Assembly (NCBI GenBank): GCA_005776735.1
Contig: SXOM01000477.1
Location: 1-20,715, forward strand
DNA length: 20,715 nt
Source: Pseudomonadota bacterium
GTDB taxonomy: Bacteria; Myxococcota_A; UBA796; SXON01
Reading direction: 5' to 3'
Of the stretch, positions 1 to 9,203 are shown in pieces. A program made the translations under genes and the position numbers. The notes beneath the pieces were generated by a model. It saw nothing but the letters and a program-made list of their open reading frames with translations. It had not been told where the DNA came from and did no database searches. Position 1 is the stretch's first letter, and each line of letters opens with the position of its first letter.

Positions 1-1
1 C

Positions 2-2416
2 GCCGGCGCGGCCGCGGCCGTCCACGTGCCGTGCGTGCAGAGCAAGGCCAAGATCACGATGGACTTCGTCGACGCGCCGGTGAGCGACGTCGTCAAGTAC
101 ATGGCCGAGATCACCTGCAAGAACTTCATCATCAAGGACGACCTGAGCGGGAAGATCACGATCATCTCCCACCAGCAGGTCACCGTCGACGAAGCGTACG
201 AGGCCTTCCTCAGCGCGCTCGAGGTCAACGGCTACACCACCGTGTCGGTGGGCAAGAACACCAAGGTGGTGCCCACCAGCGAAGCCGCCAACACGCCGCT
301 GCGCGTGTATCAGTCGGGGGATGCGCTCCCTTCTACCGACAACTTCGTGACACAGATCATCCAGCTCGAGAACGTGAGCGTCGCCGACATGGGCTCGGTG
401 GTCAAGGAGCTCGCGGGCACCAAGGTGCGTGTGGTCACCTACGTGCCCACCAACACGCTCATCGTGACCGACTCCGCGTTCAACATCCGGCGGGTCAGCA
501 AGATCATCGCCCAGCTCGACGTGGCCGCCCCCAAGTCGAAGCTCGAGGTCGTCCCGCTCAAGCACGCCACCGCGGCCGACGTCGAAAAGGTGCTCGAAGA
601 GGTGTACGCCATCGCCTCCACCAGCACCAGCAGCAGCTCGTCGTCTTCGGGCGGCGGCCGCGAGACCAAGCGCAAGGGCAAGAACGCCGACGCTGGCGCC
701 AACGCGGGCGGGGGCAGCGCCACCAACGTGGGGTCGGAGGGCGCGTTCATCTCCAAGATCATCTCGGACGAGCGCACCAACTCGCTCATCCTGATGGCCA
801 ACGAGGAGGCCATCGCCGACATCAAGGGGCTCATCGCCACCCTCGACGCCGACATCGACCCCTCCAGCCGCTCCCAGATCCACGTCATCTACCTGGAGAA
901 CGCCAAGGCGTCCGACGTGGCGAGCGTCCTACAGGACCTCAGCAGCACGAGCTCCAGCTCCAGCTCGGGCTCGCGCTCGTCGTCGTCGTCCAGCAGCCGC
1001 TCGCGCTCCACGTCGGGGAGCGGCAGCCGCTCCACGGGGGGGTCGTCCAGCCGCGGCAACAGCAGCGGGTTCGGCGGGGGCAGCTCCGGCAGCCGCGGCG
1101 GGATGCCCGGCGGCGCTCCGGGCGACCTCCCCGGCGGGCCCCCCGGTGGTGGTGCGTTCGGCGGCCCCGGCGGCAGCACCGGCTCGACCGGCGCCGTGGC
1201 GGCCTTCGACAACGGCATGCGGGTGACGGCGGACGAAAACACCAACTCGTTGGTCATCATCGCCGCGCCCGAGGACTACCGCGTCATCCAGAGCGTGATC
1301 TCCAAGCTCGACATCCGGCGCCGGCAGGTCTTCGTCGAGGCGGTGGTGCTCGAGGTCGGCAGCGAAGACGAGTTCGACTTCGGCATCGGCTACCACGGCG
1401 GCCTCCCCGACTCCAACGGCAACACCCAGCTCGTCTCGTCGCAGCTCAACGGCAGCTCGTTCGGCGCCACCACCGACGCGCTCAGCGGGCTTGCCATGGG
1501 CATCTTCGGCGCCGAAACGGTCGAGATCCCCCTGTTCAGCACCAGCGGTGAGTCCACGGTGTTGTCGGTGCCCACCTTCGGCATCGCGCTGAACGCACTC
1601 GCGAGCAACTCCGGCGTCGATATCTTGTCCAATCCGTCGCTCCTCATCGTCGACAACGAGGACGCCAAGATCAGCGTCGGCCGCAACGTGCCGTTCCCGG
1701 TCTCGACCACGCGCGACAACAACAACAACCCGATCGTCAGCTACCAGCGGGAGGACGTGGGCATCGAGCTCACCGTCACGCCGCAGATCAACGAGAGCAA
1801 CACCGTCACGATGGAGCTCACGCTGAAGGTGGCCGAGGTCGAGGAGGACAACTCCGGCCTCGACGTGAGCACCGCCGGCTTCATCACCTCCGAGCGCGAG
1901 ACCGAGAACGTGGTGGTGGTCGACGACAACCAGACCATCGTGATCGGGGGGCTCATCGGGCGCACCTCGACCAAGGTGGAGACCAAGATCCCCATCCTCG
2001 GCGACATCCCGCTCATCGGGGCGCTGTTCAAGGGAAAGCGCGACACCGAGCGCAAGACCAACCTGCTCATCTTCCTCACGCCGCACGTCATCAACGACGC
2101 AAACGACCTCGAGGAGGTGTACCGGGTCAAGTGGGCCCAGCGGCAGGAGTTCATCAAGCGCTTCTACGGCAAGTCCCGCGACGAGCAGCACCGGCAGCTC
2201 CAGTCGATCCTCGCCGGCTCGATGACCCAGATCGACGAACCGAGCCTCTACAAGACCAAGTCGGCGCCGGTCCAGGGGAGCTCCGTCATCGGCGGCGACG
2301 CCGCGAGCGGCAGCATCCTTCCGGCCACCGGCACCACGCCCGACTCGACCCCGGCTCCCGCGCCTGCGCCGGCCCCCGCGCCGGCCGAAGCGCCCGTCGC
2401 GCCGGCGGGGGACTGA
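2..2416 (+). CDS. gspD: GspD, type II secretion system secretin (5' end missing)
   Basis: This is the outer-membrane channel of the T2SS. The frame is open back to position 2, so the GTG at 26 is probably internal and the true start with its signal peptide lies before the window; the Ala-rich start looks like the end of a signal peptide. Counting from position 2 (804 residues), the N0 domain spans about 15-90, N1 117-175, N2 180-280 and N3 290-447, followed by the secretin barrel to about 700. Secretin hallmarks are the VPFPV motif near residue 563, VVVVDDNQTIVIGGLIG near 640-655, LGDIPLIGALFK near 667 and NLLIFLTPHVI near 688. Ser/Gly-rich inserts interrupt N2 (about 204-248) and N3 (about 313-398), which makes the protein longer than usual. 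The C-terminus is a Pro-Ala repeat tail. The stop is 3 bases before gspE. Confidence 0.97.
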   Translation, partial: AGAAAAVHVPCVQSKAKITMDFVDAPVSDVVKYMAEITCKNFIIKDDLSGKITIISHQQVTVDEAYEAFLSALEVNGYTTVSVGKNTKVVPTSEAANTPLRVYQSGDALPSTDNFVTQIIQLENVSVADMGSVVKELAGTKVRVVTYVPTNTLIVTDSAFNIRRVSKIIAQLDVAAPKSKLEVVPLKHATAADVEKVLEEVYAIASTSTSSSSSSSGGGRETKRKGKNADAGANAGGGSATNVGSEGAFISKIISDERTNSLILMANEEAIADIKGLIATLDADIDPSSRSQIHVIYLENAKASDVASVLQDLSSTSSSSSSGSRSSSSSSSRSRSTSGSGSRSTGGSSSRGNSSGFGGGSSGSRGGMPGGAPGDLPGGPPGGGAFGGPGGSTGSTGAVAAFDNGMRVTADENTNSLVIIAAPEDYRVIQSVISKLDIRRRQVFVEAVVLEVGSEDEFDFGIGYHGGLPDSNGNTQLVSSQLNGSSFGATTDALSGLAMGIFGAETVEIPLFSTSGESTVLSVPTFGIALNALASNSGVDILSNPSLLIVDNEDAKISVGRNVPFPVSTTRDNNNNPIVSYQREDVGIELTVTPQINESNTVTMELTLKVAEVEEDNSGLDVSTAGFITSERETENVVVVDDNQTIVIGGLIGRTSTKVETKIPILGDIPLIGALFKGKRDTERKTNLLIFLTPHVINDANDLEEVYRVKWAQRQEFIKRFYGKSRDEQHRQLQSILAGSMTQIDEPSLYKTKSAPVQGSSVIGGDAASGSILPATGTTPDSTPAPAPAPAPAPAEAPVAPAGD
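614..745 (+). repeat. Low-complexity Ser/Gly/Lys-rich insert in GspD N2
   Basis: A run of Ser and Thr codons (AGC, TCC, TCG) is followed by a Gly-rich, then Lys/Arg-rich, then Ala/Gly-rich stretch. It splits the N2 ring domain between its first helix and the strand that resumes at ISKIISDERTNSLIL. It stays in frame and is part of the protein. Confidence 0.8.
938..1195 (+). repeat. Long Ser/Arg then Gly/Pro-rich insert in GspD N3
   Basis: About 86 codons of low complexity: first Ser with scattered Arg, then Gly-Ser, then Gly-Pro. The insert interrupts the N3 domain between VLQDLS and the strand MRVTADENTNSLVIIA. Short Gly/Ser loops at this site are known in secretins; this one is much longer. 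Confidence 0.85.
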
Positions 2417-2419
2417 CCG

Positions 2420-4131
<1,712 letters not shown>

Positions 4132-4132
<1 letters not shown>

Positions 4133-5373
4133 TGGCGGTCTTCGAATACGTGGGCTTCGACGCTGCCGGTAAGGCCGTCAAGGGCGTGGTCGACGCCGAC
4201 TCGGCCCGCACCGCCCGTTCGCGGCTCCGGAAGCTCGGCCTGTTCCCCACCGACGTCACCGAGCAGAAGGCCGGTTCCAGCGGTGGGGTCAAGGGCAAGG
4301 GGCTGTCGATGGAGATCGACTTCTCCAAGTACCTGCAGCGGGTCGGTCCGCAGGACATCGCCACGCTCGCCACCCAGATGTCCACGCTCGTCGGCGCCGG
4401 CATCCCCATGGTCGAGGCGCTCACCGCGCTCGTGGAGCAGACCGAGAACCCCAAGCTCAAGGGGGTGCTCACCGACGTGCGGGAGAAGGTCAACGAGGGC
4501 GCCACCTTGGCGCGCGCGATGCGCGCCCACCCCTCCGTGTTCGACGACCTGTTCGTGAACATGATCGACGCGGGCGAGCAGTCCGGTGCGCTCGAGATGG
4601 TCCTCCAGCGGCTCGCCGCCTACACCGAAGCGAGCGTTGCCTTGCGCGGAAAGCTGGTGGCCGCGGTGACCTACCCCATCCTGATGATGCTCGTTTCGTC
4701 AGGCCTCGTCCTCGGTCTGTTCACTTTCGTCATTCCCCGGATCAAGCGGATCTTCGACAGTTACGGGAAGGCACTACCGCTGCTCACGCAGCTCCTCTTC
4801 GGGGTCTCCAACTTCGTGACGGGAAACTGGGTGCTCCTCCTCATCGCCACGCCCATCGTCATCTGGGGAGTCCGTCGCTGGCTCCGGACGCCGCGTGGCC
4901 GCGCGTGGTGGCACCGGACACAACTGAAGCTCCCGGTCTTCGGTCCGCTCAACCGCACCGTCGCCGTCTCTCGCTTCTGCCGTACCCTCGGCACGCTCCT
5001 GGTCTCGGGGGTGCCGATCCTCACCGCGCTCGCGATCGTGAAGTCGGTGGTCGGAAACGACCTCATCGCGGCGGCCATCGAAGGCGCGGGGAAGAACATC
5101 GCCGAGGGCCAGTCCATCGCGGTGCCGCTCAAGCAGAGCGGAGAGTTCCCCCCCATCGTCACCCACATGATCACCATCGGCGAGAAGACGGGCGAGCTCG
5201 AGTCCATGCTCACCAAGGTGGCCGACGCCTACGACGCCGAGGTCGAGAACACCGTCAATTCGCTCACCTCGTTGTTGACCCCCATCCTCACCGTCTTCAT
5301 GGGCCTGGTCGTCGCGGTCATCGCGCTCGGCATCCTGTTGCCCATGCTCCAGATGACCTCTGCCATCCGCTAG
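4132..5373 (+). CDS. gspF: GspF, T2SS inner-membrane platform protein
   Basis: GspF is the polytopic inner-membrane core of the assembly platform and contacts GspE and GspL. The 413 residues hold two T2SF domains (about 74-197 and 277-400), each with the pattern L..QM.TL...G.P and GE..G.LE (MIDAGEQSGALE at 144-155, ITIGEKTGELE at 348-358). Hydrophobic segments lie at about 176-200, 233-248 and 381-406, as expected for three membrane spans. The N-terminal FEYVGFDAAGKAVKGVVDAD is the usual GspF opening. The start overlaps the gspE stop by one base and has GGAGG at 4123-4127. Confidence 0.97.
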
Positions 5374-5376
5374 GAG
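5372..5376 (+). promoter_or_regulatory. Ribosome binding site of gspG overlapping the gspF stop
   Basis: AGGAG begins inside the TAG stop of gspF (5371-5373) and lies 5 bases before the ATG at 5382. It fixes the gspG start; the reading frame is open upstream but only as a shadow of gspF. Confidence 0.7.
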
Positions 5377-5381
5377 TCCCC

Positions 5382-5807
5382 ATGAACCGAACCCGTCTGT
5401 CACTTCGCCACCGCCGCCGCCAGGGCATGTCGCTCGTCGAGATCATGATCGTCATCGCCATCATCGGCGTGTTGATGACGGTGATCGCGGTGAACGTGAC
5501 CGGCTACCTCGACGACGCGAACGCTTCGGCCACCCGCATCTCGATGGGCAACATCGACAAGGCGCTCATCGCATACTCGGCCAAGCACAAGGGGCGGTAT
5601 CCCTCCACTGCGGAGGGCCTGGACGCGGCGAAGAAGTACTTCCCGAACAACGAGGTGCCGACCGACGCGTGGGGCGGCCCGTTCCAGTACTTCTCGCCCG
5701 GGACGCACGGCCAGCGTGACTACGAGATCATCTCGCTCGGGAAGGACGGCAAAGAAGGCGGCGAAGAGGCCAACGCCGACATCTACTCCTGGGTCGCACC
5801 GGAGTAG
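5382..5807 (+). CDS. gspG: GspG, major pseudopilin
   Basis: GspG is the main subunit of the periplasmic pseudopilus that pushes substrates through GspD. The protein has 141 residues, typical of the family. A basic leader ends in RRRQG, followed by the prepilin peptidase site G15|M16 with Glu at +5 (MSLVE) and a hydrophobic helix. Family signatures are YPSTAEGL, DAWGGPFQY and the C-terminal calcium-loop region ISLGKDGKEGG...ADIYSW. Residue +1 is Met rather than the usual Phe, which is tolerated. The start at 5382 gives a normal leader and a well-placed ribosome binding site. Confidence 0.97.
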   Translation: MNRTRLSLRHRRRQGMSLVEIMIVIAIIGVLMTVIAVNVTGYLDDANASATRISMGNIDKALIAYSAKHKGRYPSTAEGLDAAKKYFPNNEVPTDAWGGPFQYFSPGTHGQRDYEIISLGKDGKEGGEEANADIYSWVAPE

Positions 5808-5810
5808 ATG

Positions 5811-6515
5811 ATGCGCCGCGGAGTGTCGCTCATCGAGATGATGGTGGTGATGGCGGTGATCGCCGTCGTCCTGGGCGTCGGTGCGCCCGTCCTCAGCTCG
5901 GTGTTCGACCTGCAGCAGCGGGGCGAGGCCAAGGCCCTCGCCGACCTCTACAAGCTGTTGCAGACCGAGGCGATGCTCCGCAACGTCACGTTCCGGATCG
6001 CCTACAACCTGGACCGTGGCACCTACTCCGTCGAGGTCGGTGATCCCGGAGCGCTGATCTTCTCCGACCCGCGGGAGCGGGAGCGCTTCGAAGAGGAGCA
6101 GGAACGCCAGCTCAAGATGTTCACGGACAAGGAGATCGAGCGCGGCGAGGCCAGTGACATCGTGGACCGACAGGGCCGCTTTTCGGGCCTCAGCGTCCCC
6201 GGCTTCCCCAGCGGGGGGACGCTGCCCGACAGCTGCCGGTACGCCTACGTGTACACCCCGCAGTACGGGGCACCGGTCACGCCGTCGGAGGAGCCGCCCG
6301 AGACCCCGGACGAGGAGGTCGTGGTGTACAGCCACATCTTCCCCGACGGGACGATGGAGTTCACCGTCGTCCGAATCGTGGACATCGACGATCCCGCCGA
6401 CGGCTACACCGTCGAGGTTGAGCCGTTTTCGGGAGAGATCCGCCTGGAGACGGAGGAGACCGCCATCGGCGCGTCGTTGGCGTGGATTCCCGCCGAAGCG
6501 CCGGAGTCGCGGTGA
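5811..6515 (+). CDS. gspH: GspH, minor pseudopilin
   Basis: This minor pseudopilin is predicted to lie near the pseudopilus tip. A very short leader (MRRG) precedes the peptidase site G|VSLIE with Glu at +5 and a hydrophobic helix (MMVVMAVIAVVLGVGAPVL). The globular part is about 200 residues with a charged segment (RERERFEEEQERQLK) and an acidic Pro-rich loop (EEPPETPDEE), so at 234 residues it is longer than most GspH. Two ATG codons stand in tandem at 5808 and 5811. GGAG at 5801-5804 is 6 bases from the second, which I chose; starting at 5808 adds one Met. The assignment as H rests on position between G and I plus the prepilin signature. Confidence 0.9.
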   Translation: MRRGVSLIEMMVVMAVIAVVLGVGAPVLSSVFDLQQRGEAKALADLYKLLQTEAMLRNVTFRIAYNLDRGTYSVEVGDPGALIFSDPRERERFEEEQERQLKMFTDKEIERGEASDIVDRQGRFSGLSVPGFPSGGTLPDSCRYAYVYTPQYGAPVTPSEEPPETPDEEVVVYSHIFPDGTMEFTVVRIVDIDDPADGYTVEVEPFSGEIRLETEETAIGASLAWIPAEAPESR

Positions 6516-7180
6516 CGGGCCCCACGCCCGCTCGCCCGCGTGCCCCCGGCGACCGCCGGGCGTTCACGCTGCTCGAGGTCGTCATCGCGCTCACCATCCT
6601 GTCGGTGTCGCTGATGGTGCTGGTGCAGTCGCAGTCCGCGAGTGTCTTGGCGACGGTGGACAGCCAACGCATCCTCACCGCCAACGCGCTGGCCGAGGCC
6701 AAGCTCGCCGAGGTGCTCCTCCAGCTCGAGATGGACGGCTTCCAGGAGACCGAGCAGGGCAACGAGGGCAGCTTCGAAGACTTCGGCGACGAAGGCGAAT
6801 ACGGCGAGGTCGTCGACTTCGAGGGGGAGTACGACGATTACGGCTACGCGTGGACCGTACGCCCGGTGGAGATGGAGCTCGGCGACATCGCGGGCACGAT
6901 GGAGGACCTCCAGCAGTCGGGGGTCACCGGCCAGAGCGGCGACGCCACCACCACGGCCGACGACGCCGGCGTGGACTCGAGCCTGTTCTCGAGCTTCCTC
7001 ACCCCGGAGGCGATGAGCGAGATGTTGTCGCCGTGGATGCGCGAAGTGCGCGTGGTCGTGTGGTGGGGCGACGACCCGGGCGACCTCGAAGAAGAAGAGC
7101 TCTGCGAGAACTGCGTGGAGCTGGTCACGCACGTGTTCAACCCGAGCGGCACCGTGTTCAACGCGGGGACCGGCGGATGA
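6512..7180 (+). CDS. gspI: GspI, minor pseudopilin with acidic insertion
   Basis: This minor pseudopilin forms the tip complex with GspJ and GspK. The chosen start is GTG at 6512, whose GTGA overlaps the gspH stop by 4 bases and has GGAG at 6503-6506. An upstream GTG at 6482 is in frame but would overlap gspH by 34 bases. The leader ends RRA and the peptidase site would be A17|F18 with Glu at +5 (FTLLE); Ala at -1 instead of Gly is uncommon. The helix continues EVVIALTILSVSLMVL. At 222 residues it is well above the usual ~125, because of a strongly acidic, aromatic stretch (about residues 84-112) and a Thr/Asp/Ser-rich segment before REVRVVVWWG. Confidence 0.9.
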   Translation: MTGPTPARPRAPGDRRAFTLLEVVIALTILSVSLMVLVQSQSASVLATVDSQRILTANALAEAKLAEVLLQLEMDGFQETEQGNEGSFEDFGDEGEYGEVVDFEGEYDDYGYAWTVRPVEMELGDIAGTMEDLQQSGVTGQSGDATTTADDAGVDSSLFSSFLTPEAMSEMLSPWMREVRVVVWWGDDPGDLEEEELCENCVELVTHVFNPSGTVFNAGTGG

Positions 7181-7986
7181 CGTCGGCCCCGAGTTCCAGC
7201 GCGTCGCGCGCCGGCTCCGGCCGGTCGAGCGGACGGTCGCGGCGCGACGCCCACCGGCGCGCTCGGCGCGGCTTCTCGCTCCTCGAGGTCGTGGTCGCGA
7301 TCAGCGTCCTCGCGCTCATCGGTTCGCTCACGTTCGAGACCATCGCCAGCGCGCTGGACACGCGCGATGTCTTGGAGGAGGAGGACCAGGCCAACCAGTC
7401 GGCGCGGGTGGCGCTCGACCGCCTGCGTCGCGACCTGCGACTGGCCTACCTCACGTCGAACACCAGCGCGGTCAACACCTACCGTACGCAGTTCATCGGC
7501 AAGAACGACGATCCCGACCAACTCTGGTTCACCACGCTCTCCCACCACCGGATGTACCGTGAGTCGCGGGAGTGCGACCAGACCGAGGTCACCTACTGGA
7601 CCGAAGACGATCCGACGATGGACGGTGCCAAGGTGCTCTTGCGGCGGGAGGCCCCGCGCATCGACCAGGAGCCCGAGAAGGACGGCCTGATCGCGCCGTT
7701 GGCGTACCACCTCAAGGACGTGAACTTCCGCTACATCAACCCGAAGTCCAACTCGTGGTTGGAAGAGTGGGACACCACCGGGGTCGACCAGGCCAACCTG
7801 TTGCCGCGCGCGGTCCAGATCGCCCTGGTGTTCATCGTCCCCGACCCGGAAGACGAAGAGAAGACCGTCGAACGCCCGTATGCGACGACGGTGATCCTGC
7901 ACTATGCGGACACGCTCACGGCCAGCGCCACCAGCAACAGCTCCAGCACGAGCAGCAGCGGCTCGTCGACGGACGAGGGCCCATGA
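7177..7986 (+). CDS. gspJ: GspJ, minor pseudopilin
   Basis: GspJ is a tip-complex pseudopilin. The ATG at 7177 overlaps the gspI stop (ATGA). The 269-residue protein has an unusually long leader of 32 residues, Ser/Arg-rich, ending RRARRG|FSLLEVVVAI with Glu at +5. Family features in the body are NQSARVALDRLRRDLRLAY and the later strand-rich part (VTYWTEDDP, LLRREAP, LKDVNFRYIN, LPRAVQIALVF). It ends in a Ser/Thr-rich tail. No strong ribosome binding site is seen, so translation is probably coupled to gspI. Confidence 0.93.
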   Translation: MTSAPSSSASRAGSGRSSGRSRRDAHRRARRGFSLLEVVVAISVLALIGSLTFETIASALDTRDVLEEEDQANQSARVALDRLRRDLRLAYLTSNTSAVNTYRTQFIGKNDDPDQLWFTTLSHHRMYRESRECDQTEVTYWTEDDPTMDGAKVLLRREAPRIDQEPEKDGLIAPLAYHLKDVNFRYINPKSNSWLEEWDTTGVDQANLLPRAVQIALVFIVPDPEDEEKTVERPYATTVILHYADTLTASATSNSSSTSSSGSSTDEGP

Positions 7987-9200
7987 TGTCCACGCGCCGC
8001 CTGCTCCGCCAACGTCGCCGCCGCTCGCGGGGGGGCATCGCGTTGTTGGTGGTCATCTGCGCGCTCATGTTCTTGACGGTGTTGGTCACCGACATCGACT
8101 TCGGGTCGCGGGTGCGGTTCGTCGCTGCGGCACACACCCGGGATGCCTCCCAGGCCTACTGGATCGCCAACTCGGGGGTGAGCCTGTCGCGGTTGGTGCT
8201 CATGGGCAACAAGCAGCTCGGGAAGTACCTGACCGGCCAGAAGGAATACTGCGAGGCCGTGGCGGGGCTCGGCATCTCGTGTACCGACCCGCTGTTGAGC
8301 TACCTCCCGTTCATCAACACCGGGATGCTGCGCAGCATGGTGGTGGCCGGCGGCGACATCGACGAGGCGGACGTCGAGGAGCTGCTGACCACCGGCCAGG
8401 CCACCGAGAAGACCACCGAGGAGTCACGCGAGGGCACCTCGCGCTTCGGCAAGAAGAACTTCCTGGACTTCACGGGCGACTTCACCACCACCATCGAAGG
8501 CGAAGACTGCAAGATCAACATCTCCTCGTTGTCGAGCCACACCGACCCGCTCATCGACGACCCGGTGTACCAGGGCCTCGAAGCCCTGATGTCGGGCGAA
8601 GAGAACGAACAGTGGCTTCGGGAGCGCAACCTGACCGCCTTGGAGTTGGTCGGGAACCTCGCCGACTGGGTGGACAGCGACAACACCGTCGCCAGTGGCC
8701 AAGGCAGCTACGAAGACAACTACTACAACGGCCTGCCGTCCCCCTACCTCGCCAAGAACGCGCCGTTCGACTCCAGCGAAGAGATCCGGCTCGTCGAAGG
8801 CTGGCAGGACTCGGTGTACGATCGGTGGGGCGACAAGCTCACCATCTACGGCGCGAAGAAGGTGAACATCACCTGCGCCGACGACGAGGTGGTGGGGATG
8901 ATGCTGCGCGCGTACGGCGGGCTCACCACCGACGCGCAGGTGGCCGACGCGCTCGCGGCGTTGGCCCAATGGAAGGTGGAGGGCCACGTCATCGCGACGT
9001 GCAAGGACTTCAAGTCCGCCTTGGAGTCGGAGAAGGGCATCACGCTCAGCTCCGACTTCGACAACAACTGTACCAATCGGAACACGGTGTACACCGTGCT
9101 CTCCACCGGCGTGGTGGGGAGCGTACAGGTGAAGATCACCGCGGTCATCGATCAATCCAAGTCAGACGCCGGCCGGGTGAAATACTGGCGGGTGGAGTAG
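7986..9200 (+). CDS. gspK: GspK, tip pseudopilin
   Basis: GspK is the large minor pseudopilin capping the pseudopilus tip. A basic leader (RRRRSRGG) is followed by IALLVVICALMFLTVLV; as usual for GspK there is no Glu at +5. Family motifs are A.WIANSGVSLSRLVL, the metal-loop region GNLADWVDSDNTV, and YYNGLPSPYLAKNAPFDSSEEIRLVEGW. The length of about 404 residues fits the family. ATG codons stand in tandem at 7983 and 7986; GAGGG at 7975-7979 is 6 bases from the second. The first would overlap the gspJ stop as ATGA. Confidence 0.95.
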   Translation: MSTRRLLRQRRRRSRGGIALLVVICALMFLTVLVTDIDFGSRVRFVAAAHTRDASQAYWIANSGVSLSRLVLMGNKQLGKYLTGQKEYCEAVAGLGISCTDPLLSYLPFINTGMLRSMVVAGGDIDEADVEELLTTGQATEKTTEESREGTSRFGKKNFLDFTGDFTTTIEGEDCKINISSLSSHTDPLIDDPVYQGLEALMSGEENEQWLRERNLTALELVGNLADWVDSDNTVASGQGSYEDNYYNGLPSPYLAKNAPFDSSEEIRLVEGWQDSVYDRWGDKLTIYGAKKVNITCADDEVVGMMLRAYGGLTTDAQVADALAALAQWKVEGHVIATCKDFKSALESEKGITLSSDFDNNCTNRNTVYTVLSTGVVGSVQVKITAVIDQSKSDAGRVKYWRVE

Positions 9201-9203
9201 CGC

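Noticed and set aside
26..28. GTG at 26 as the true gspD start
   Set aside because: The frame is open upstream and this start would remove the signal peptide that a secretin needs; the gene is cut by the window edge.
938..1195. CRISPR or satellite array
   Set aside because: The repetition is at the amino-acid level with irregular codons and no constant repeat-spacer structure; it is part of GspD.
6482..6511. Earlier GTG start for gspI
   Set aside because: It would overlap gspH by 34 bases; the GTGA overlap at 6512 with GGAG upstream is far more typical.
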